The notes under the pieces were generated by a model, which did no database searches, had not been told where the DNA came from, and saw nothing but the letters and a program-made list of their open reading frames with translations. A stretch of DNA of 64,000 nt from Ridgeia piscesae (Eukaryota; Annelida; Polychaeta; Sabellida; Siboglinidae), in the NCBI GenBank assembly GCA_025642075.2, contig JAODUO010000438.1:207001-271000 (forward strand). The letters are read 5' to 3'. Positions within the stretch are counted from its first letter, which is position 1. Each line of letters opens with the position of its first letter. Below, piece by piece: positions 56,402-64,000 of the stretch. A program made the translations under genes and the position numbers.

Positions 56402-59050
56402 TTAAAAGCTTGGATTTGCCAAGCAGCACCAGCAGTGAAGCAAATCCCACATTTTCTTACGACAATCGGGACATTTTACGTGACATGACATCCTGTAATC
56501 TGGGAGCTTATCCCGAACAACGACGGCCGATTCTTTAGAGTGTGAAACTGCAAAATTTACCACAAAACATAGTGGTTCAGAGTTGAATATTCTGTACATA
56601 CAATCAGCACTAGCAGGTAATATAATATTATATCGACAAGGCAGCATCAGTGATCATACCATACCACAATTCAGCTATCACAATGCACACATGGTAAGCC
56701 ACTTATATCCTGTGAGAAAACGTCTGTGTCTACAATGGCCATCTCCACAAACATACAGGCACAAACTCATGCTATGGTGGGCAGTACATGTACATTGCCA
56801 GGGGCAGACGTGGCTTGGATAGACAGATTACAACAGACCAAGAAACAGTGGTGTAAATATGCACTACAGTTTCAGTAATGTCATCTCTGTCACTGCAACA
56901 TTGACAGCCCTCTTGCATTCCGATATGAGTGAAGTCACCATCTCACCACGGATGAAAGGTGAACATGAAATCAAACTAAACTGGTCTTCTATTGGTTACT
57001 CTGGGTGTACTGAACATTCATTGGGAACATGACAGAACAACACTGCATTATCATATATACAAAAAGCCGACACATTCGACCAGGCTTGTTAAGAACGACA
57101 ACACATTTTCATCTGACCACACGGACAGTAAATTTGCCTACTTTCGTTAGATTTATGCCGACTGAACTTGTTAAAATGTTCAGTTTTCATAGCCCAGTCC
57201 AACAATATTTTTCACAGGGATACACAAAGCACATGTTGGACAGACAAACCTCTTGCAGACAGTTGTGAGGTGTTGCCAGCAAAGACCTGACCATTACATA
57301 CGAGTAACAAGGAATTACAACTAAAGAGCTGCAGCCATCTCAACGCTAGCAACACTGGCAGCACAGTTGACAAAACAGGGCGTCTACAGTTTCTTTGAAA
57401 TGATTTATTATCGGTTCAAAATTCAAGTAGAAGTGGTAATTATCACATACAACAAGCAATGTTATCTGAAGATTAAAGTTAAAAGCTTTTAAGAGCCAGC
57501 TAATAACACTGCTGTCACAGCTGCTATGAGAAACTTCATTATTTCCAGCCAGTAAATAACAACTGTTGAGGCATTTGCTATTAAACACCAATCACAATGG
57601 TATTATTTCTCTTCAAACCAGAACCATACATTTAACAAGCTAAACACAATGGCTGTCAAAACAGTCACTTATGTGCCTCAGAACTGTTATCAAACTTTGG
57701 GTATTAGTTTAGCTTTTAATACAAAACAAATGGTTAATGTGGCTGTCAGTGGAGTTTGATACCGGCACAAGTGGAAGTCATGCATTGGACAACGAAGAGA
57801 ACTGTCTTACTCGCTCACAGTGGTTGCCTACACCCACTTATAGATTCCTTGTAACACCTGCCCACAGCGAAACATCTCGTCCAATGAGATGATACCTACA
57901 GCTGCCATAAAGTGGCAGCTTACGAAACTCGTCGAGCACAGTACAAAGAATCCAGTAAGTGCAGCAAGTCACATGAAGAATTCATGCAGTGAAAACAACT
58001 GGATTTTCATCCTTTTAAGTTTCTACTGAGGAATTGAAGTAACATTAATTCCCAAATAACAATTAAGACACAGATGACATGATCACTGTATGCTGTTGTA
58101 GCAACGCAACATTTTGAATTATTTGATAAGCGTTTAAAAATAATTTTCACTGAACTTGTCCAAAGCCTTGATGCACATTCCAACATCCATCAAGTATAAA
58201 TAGCACAACTTACAACTGATTCACAGTATTATTAAATAGACATGAAGTTTCGATAAAATGTGTGCACAACCCAACTAAAACAGTAGCACTAAAAATGAAT
58301 CAATTTAAGAATTGTGTATGGTTGGTAACTTTCCAACTTTGATAGGGAGGGTAACTTCCACTTGTACTGGCAAACAAACATCACTTGTGGAGACAACACA
58401 AACCTGCTGATGACAACATGTACCACCCCGGATCAACCAGCTCACAGCGTGTCATGTTGGTCCTAGTGCTGGCACCAGATGTACGTGTCATAACAGTCAT
58501 ATTTACACCTGCAGTGTCACAAATACACACGCACGCATCAACGTACACATACGTGGTGTCGACACGGTGGGCAGAGCTTGGCGCTGTCCCAGCAAAGACA
58601 ACAACATCACTGAGCTGTGCCCTGGCAATATGTGACAAGACTTGTGGCGTGGTTCCCGTGTACATACACCTGTACCTTACACGTCACGTGAACTTAGAAA
58701 CAGAAACAAACAAAGGGAACAAAAGCAGGCCTGGCTGTGGTAACGGGCAACTTACTGTTATCGTGTTTAACAAGAACAAACCAACCAACCCCATTCTGTT
58801 TCAGTGGCAGTTACCCACTTCCCAATATTACCAAGTCAAATGCAGTTTAGACAGAAACTCAAAACACATATATTAGAATTTCCTCTAAGTGGTTTCGATA
58901 CTTTTCCCCCGTAAAATGTCTTTAACATAGTGTGGGAAATGCAATTCTTTACTTCAGAACAGATACTGTTGTGTGGACAATACAGTTGACAAACACACAC
59001 ACACACTGAGTGGAACAATAGATGTGTTTGTAGGAAGCACAAAGCGGGAA
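56402..59050. other. Unassigned region with weak open frames
   Basis: Frames at 56402-56647 (minus, with a CPDCRKK motif) and at 58381-58876 (both strands, up to 163 codons) are slightly longer than chance in this AT-rich DNA, but none shows a recognised domain. Confidence 0.4.
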
Positions 59051-59213
59051 GAGTGTCACCTGCAGGTGGGGACAGGAGACGGCACAAGACAGAAAGCAGG
59101 AGTGGAGAGACTCCCAAGACCACAACAACCGCAAGACAGCAACAGAACCATTCCAACAGAAAGCAACGTAACTCAACGTTTCGTAACATTCTGTCCACTC
59201 CGGTAAGCTTACA
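59051..59213 (-). CDS. Doubtful minus-strand exon with a hydrophobic segment
   Basis: The frame reads LTGVDRMLRNVELRCFLLEW, then FCCCLAVVVVLGVSPLLLSV and LCRLLSPPAG before a possible donor gtgaca. The hydrophobic stretch could be a membrane segment. A second minus frame is equally open and the acceptor is poor, so this may be chance. Confidence 0.12.
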
Positions 59214-59433
59214 AGTTTAGAGAAGGCCCAGTGGCAGTGGGCCGAGGGTGGACACACCGTGACACTGGTGACACTCCAGTTACAGTCGAGTGTCAACTAC
59301 CACTGGAGGCTGGTCACCAACTATGCACAAATGGTGTGCCAATGGATTAATTCATTAGTTCATTAATAACAATGCGTGCGTACAGCAGGTGTAACTTACA
59401 TTACCAGGTATTTAAAAATTTACACACAGACTG

Positions 59434-59439
<6 letters not shown>

Positions 59440-59483
<44 letters not shown>

Positions 59484-59491
59484 GATGTATA

Positions 59492-59536
<45 letters not shown>

Positions 59537-59605
59537 GCATAATTATATATATATATATATTATATGTATATATATATATACATATACACATATATATATA
59601 TATGT
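59440..59605. repeat. (TA)n-rich microsatellite
   Basis: TA runs interrupted by atgtatgg, cacacatgc and attata. Confidence 0.95.
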
Positions 59606-59779
59606 ATAAACACTATATATACACACAGACGCTAACACTTGCCATAACAGATGACTTCTGAAGCCCCATTTTTCGTTTCGTTTTAGCTCCAGGTACGTAA
59701 AGGATATCTGCCCATCTCGAAACACATTCACCATCACTAACATGTCTTTATCACGTGCACAATATATGTGTACAGTGTA

Positions 59780-59786
59780 TATATGA

Positions 59787-59885
<99 letters not shown>
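59780..59885. repeat. (TA)n microsatellite
   Basis: About 100 bp of TA with two gtatatatg interruptions. Confidence 0.95.
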
Positions 59886-60029
59886 GATATATGCCAGGTA
59901 TATAGTGTGTGTAAGAGGCTGTGTCCAGGTATATACAGTGAGTGGGAGTGGCCACAGACAAACAGCTAACAAGAAAGCAGTAACATTGACATCGCAACAG
60001 GGACAACGGCAATGGCAGAACGATCAATT

Positions 60030-60460
60030 AAACATAATGTTCCCTAGATACACCGCCCGCAGCATGTACGAGTGCAAGTGTTCGCGTCCTCTCGCATGTT
60101 CGCGTGACCTGCGTGTGCGCGAGCGACGACATTCGTCTTGAAGGCAACACAATGACGACACGGACGCAACGCCATCGATCACGAGATGCTCCTAGAGGCA
60201 GTTGCTATGACGACAGTGTCGCCGCGGTAACGGCAGCAAGCAACCACAAGGAGACAGCGACCGCAAACATACGTATATATCATTCACGCCGCCTTCGTGC
60301 AGTCGTCGTATAACAGTACAATAAATAGACACGGGCAGCTATGCGTCGAGCATCTCTCCCGCGCTTCTAAAACGGCCGCTGTGCCAAATGTTCTGTACTG
60401 GCTGTCCGCCCACTTAGCAATAAGTCGCCTTTCACTCGGCGATTGTTTTCCTGCGACAGA
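60030..60460. promoter_or_regulatory. CpG-rich block, possible promoter or exon
   Basis: Dense CpG (gttcgcgtcc, gcgcgagcgacgac, gccgcggtaacgg, cccgcgcttc) in an otherwise AT-rich region. On the minus strand a strong acceptor (cttctctgtcgcag) at about 60461 opens two frames into it. I cannot tell promoter from exon. Confidence 0.3.
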
Positions 60461-61246
60461 GAAGAAATGGTCTGTCTCAAAACTGGCCATAGTGCACAGG
60501 CACATACATTTACCTTCTAAAAACAAGACATATTTCGCAGAAATAACTACAACGATGGATAAACACCACTTGGTGAAACAAACAGAAATTGTTAATCTGA
60601 CGCTTTGCCATCTACGTTAGATTTTTCAGGTGGCACGTTATTAATATCTGAATGATTCTCGTATAAGCAATGAGTTTGAAATAATCTTATCGAAGCAGTG
60701 AACCGTAGTCTATTCAGAACCTGAGGTACAAGCCAAACTCATGTGCTTTATGGAGTAACTTGGTTATTTCAGTGCTAGCAAGTAGAAGTTAGTTAATGAC
60801 ATGTGGCGAGTGAGGGGGTAGTAGGGTGTAACGCAGGCACAAGGTCAGATTAATCAGTACGTGAACGTGATCGGGGGAGGGTGGGTTGGGTTGGGTTGGG
60901 TTGGGTTGGTGGCTTCACGGGTTCATTATGAATTATAAAAATGCATTATTTGGATACACCACTGCAAGTGCTTTCAAACAAAGTGTCTCAAGTCAGCAAA
61001 GTAACATGGACCTTATGTCAGAGCAGATGTTGATGCCAGGATTGTGTAGTTTTGTGAATGATGGCTAGCAAGCAGGGCATGACAGAGGGTTAGTAAAACG
61101 AGACACAGCAGAGGGTTGTACAACGGGGCACAACAGAGGGCTGGTAGGTTGGGACGCGACAGGGGGCTGATAGAACAGGGCTTGGCAATGGGTGGGTAGT
61201 ACGGGGTGTGGCAGAAGGTTGGTAGAATGGGGTGCGGTACTTACAC

Positions 61247-61305
61247 GTATTCTGTCGTCACTACTGTTTGAACTGAGAACTGACATTGAGCTGGCCCGTT
61301 TCATG
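61247..61305 (-). CDS. Candidate exon B of an unidentified Ser/Arg-rich protein
   Basis: Acceptor gctgttccacag, donor gtaagt. With the two bases carried from the 63.2-kb exon it reads S MKRASSMSVLSSNSSDDRI R, ending phase 0. Both splice sites are good and the phase agrees with the upstream candidate. If upstream sequence is noncoding, the Met at 61304 could be the start. Confidence 0.35.
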
Positions 61306-61484
61306 CTGTGGAACAGAGAGAGAGAACATGGCACTGTGAACACTGAGCCGCTCCTGTCTGCCATAGTCTGACACTACAACCTCTCTCTCTCCACACACAA
61401 CTCCTGCCAACTACAGCTACACTGTCATACTGCTTGACTGAGGATTGACAGACGAGCAGTTACCAGTGGACACTCACTACACTG

Positions 61485-61619
61485 ATGTCACGACTACCCG
61501 CTACAAAGATACTCCTCCTTGTTCTGGCCGGCGCTGTCTGTCTCTCTGTGGCTAACACGAACCATGGCTACATGGAGAACGACAACCAACTGCCCATACA
61601 TTACTTCTTATCACAGTAG
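61485..61619 (+). CDS. 44-codon ORF with signal-peptide-like start
   Basis: It begins MSRLPATKILLLVLAGAVCL, followed by SVANTNHGYMENDNQLPI and a TAG stop. It has a basic n-region, a hydrophobic core, and an Ser-Val-Ala site before a 20-odd-residue polar tail without Cys or dibasic sites. The start context is weak (C at -3). It could be a small secreted peptide, the first exon of something longer, or chance. No family recognised. Confidence 0.25.
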   Translation: MSRLPATKILLLVLAGAVCLSVANTNHGYMENDNQLPIHYFLSQ

Positions 61620-63161
61620 ATGATACATTTACTTACATATTTTGCCAACCTGCTCATAAATCGGCCACTGTCTTTCCCTATTAGTTAATGCATAAACCCT
61701 GTTAATTTATTTGTCATGATTGTATTTTAGAACAGGTGTACATTTGTCTACCATTACCATCTCAGCCCATTAGCAGCAACCAACCAGTGCTGACTTGTTA
61801 CTAGTCTTCAGGACAGTTGCCAGAACTAATAAGAAACCATCCTGAGTGGTCAAAACGTGCACAAAGGTATTCACTTATGAGACACAACATGAAGAGACTA
61901 TATTAGTTGTCAGCCCAGAAAGGTACTGAAAAATCCCTTGTGTTTTCAGTAAATGCCTGCACCACTTTTATCAGCATGTATGTACAATGAAGCAGCAATG
62001 CAAACAACCACATTGCTGTATTTCAGTTGCAGAAATACAATGATGCAACATATACAAAGATGAAAGCTATACACAGCTACATAATGCAGCAAAATGCATC
62101 GCATTGTTTACTTGAGTGCTGACAAAATATACAGATATTACTTAAATGTTGATAGAACGTGGCTGTAAACTTCTAAAATGACAAAAACAAACAGAACAAG
62201 ATAACTAACGTCAATGCAACAAACAAAATATAACAATGCTAAAATACCAAACATAAATTAATCATTGTTCTACAATTGCTCACATTAGGCGATACTGCTG
62301 ATCATGCAAACACATTTTGTACATTCACAACAGGGTTCACTTAGAAAGCATGTGGTATGATCAATTCACAGCAAAATTGATCATGCTTGGACATGATTAG
62401 ATATGCAGACATGCTCATATATCGAATAGCAATGTCTTACCCATGGCTATGCTAACAGCATGTCAGCATCGTAATTACATAACTTTAGAATTAATGTAAA
62501 TGTTCTTAGTCTACTGTACCTTTCAGGCCTGAATTTTTCTGTGTGACAGAAATGACAATTCGTTGATGGCCCACATAGATATATATGTCCATCGTTGACA
62601 AATAAGTTCATAAAATGTGTGTGTATGTACATGTGATCACAGGATCGTCTACATTTTTGTTGAATCAGGCGTGTGTTCTTACTTTTGCCAACTAGATTGC
62701 TAGCTAAGTTGACCAAAATATCTACACTCACAGCAATTATGTACGGCAGCCCATACTGCTTCCTTTGACAAAAAACACAGTTAAATTTACTACTACATTG
62801 TTACTTTTTGACATATGTAGTTGCCATTTGCCTGCTGTTTACGCCAGTAGAACAGAACCGTACTTTAATAACAATGTTCACAGATGAACAAATCTAGGAG
62901 ATGTGTAATTTAGAAGTGGCAAACACAGAAGCATTCTACCAACAGGCCATGTCACTCTGCCACAGACACAGGCTAAGACCTACCAATAGTGCTGACCCAA
63001 CTTACACAAGCATTGTGTCATGCAACAGGGTTAACACTGCTCATGGTCTCCCCAGACACCTACTGCCACTAGCACATTCACACAGACACACCGACATCAT
63101 CATCATCATCATCATCACCGTTGCTGTCGTCATCATCACCACAAGTGACTGGCTGGCTTAC
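61620..63161. other. Unassigned AT-rich region (possible intron of the minus-strand candidate gene)
   Basis: No coding signature. A (CAT)n run of eight units lies at about 63093-63117. Confidence 0.45.
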
Positions 63162-63286
63162 CTTCCCAAACTACCTTCATTGGGCCCGTCCGATTTGCCC
63201 TTTATTTTCTGCACGAGCTTAGCGCTGCTGCGCCGAATCGATGCTCGGAGTTTCGAAAACGATCCGCTTCGTTTTAGCTTTCCGCT
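63162..63286 (-). CDS. Candidate exon A of an unidentified Ser/Arg-rich protein
   Basis: Acceptor-like gatggcatcaacag, donor gtaagc, phase 2 at the end. It encodes SGKLKRSGSFSKLRASIRRS, then SAKLVQKIKGKSDGPNEGSL. The RSGSF and RRSS words resemble basophilic-kinase sites in a regulatory tail. There is no in-frame ATG, so an upstream exon is needed. A different minus frame (MMASTERKAKTKRIVFETPS) is open from 63302 to about 63219. The CpG richness also fits a first exon. Confidence 0.3.
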
Positions 63287-63419
63287 CTGTTGATGCCATC
63301 ATGTACGAGGCGGGAAACAAACACGGGAATGTGAACTTGGAGGTGTGCATTAATGGAGGAGTCACGCCCCGGGAGGAACTGAGCCTCAAGTTTTATCCCC
63401 TGCAGTGGCGCCGTTATAC

Positions 63420-64000
63420 TTAAACTAACCGACACAAGGGCAGTCTGACCATTTCCGAAACCACACGATGTTCATTTGTAATTTGCGATCAAATTATTGA
63501 ACAAAAGAAAAACTTGAGCCTCCTTTCTTCACAACACATTTCCCTGCTTCGTTATTTTCTCAAGTTATTTATGATATTATGTAAGTGCATTTACTTTTTC
63601 AGTGCAACTTAGAAAGAACAGGATCAACGAAAACAAAGAACTGAGGTGCAAACAACGTAACGTGAAAAACCAAAACGAGAAAGGTGATTTTGCATTCTGA
63701 TGATTATCGTTTATTCTTGGGAGTTTTAGTGAGTTTTCATCTTACAAAAGGTATATGTTTGGAAAGTCGTGTCATGGAAATGGTCAGTGTCTACAGGAGT
63801 TGTGACCAATCACAAGATATTTTTTATCCCAACACGGGCGGTAGTGAGGTTTTGTAACCTGAAATTTGAAAAAAGATTTTGTGAGCTAAAAACTGTGTTT
63901 TCAAAGCAAGAACAAATACAAACAAAACTATCAAAATAAATCTAAAAGAATAGTAAATAATCAATACAATAAATTATTTGTTATTATTCATATTTTTTTC
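63420..64000. other. AT-rich right edge
   Basis: Nothing recognisable as a gene or repeat. Confidence 0.6.

Noticed and set aside
58385..58876. 163-codon plus-strand frame and 94-codon minus frame over the same DNA
   Set aside because: Both strands are open, no recognised family, no convincing splice context. Kept only as an unassigned region.

Overview
This is a eukaryotic nuclear window, almost certainly from an invertebrate animal. The evidence is GT-AG introns, long AT-rich introns, a metazoan-type rough-ER coiled-coil gene, a decayed LINE-type retrotransposon and a heavy load of minisatellites. I cannot narrow the organism beyond bilaterian or marine-invertebrate-like. There is no sign of an operon, plasmid, phage or CRISPR array.

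Positions 1-35.5 kb (minus strand) hold one gene, the RRBP1 (p180)/kinectin homologue. Sixteen exons can be placed from phase-consistent splice sites. They encode about 900 residues: an N-terminal ER membrane anchor and a Lys/Glu-rich cytosolic segment (exon 1), a conserved linker (exons 2-3) and a long coiled coil (exons 4-16). The gene runs off the left edge. Its introns carry about ten unrelated tandem arrays with units of 22, about 28-30, 31, 33, 34, 35, 37, about 40 and 46 bp, plus an irregular one. Several abut an exon and have copied its 3' splice site. Intron 1 (about 14 kb) has no recognisable gene.

Positions 35.5-39.7 kb are the divergent intergenic region. It contains a LINE reverse-transcriptase relic on the plus strand that appears to be interrupted by a second retroelement 3' end.

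Positions 39.7-50.1 kb (plus strand) hold ENOPH1, enolase-phosphatase E1 of the methionine salvage pathway. It has six exons, 299 residues, a 3' UTR and a polyadenylation signal. The usual motif IV Asp is Gly.

Positions 50.1-64 kb contain no gene I can name. Candidates are: a minus-strand terminal exon followed by AATAAA at 50.7 kb; a plus-strand first exon behind heat-shock-element-like and CCAAT motifs at 52.5-52.8 kb; two phase-compatible minus-strand exons at 63.2 and 61.3 kb; and a 44-codon ORF with a signal-peptide-like start at 61.5 kb. The rest is AT-rich sequence with TA and CA microsatellites.
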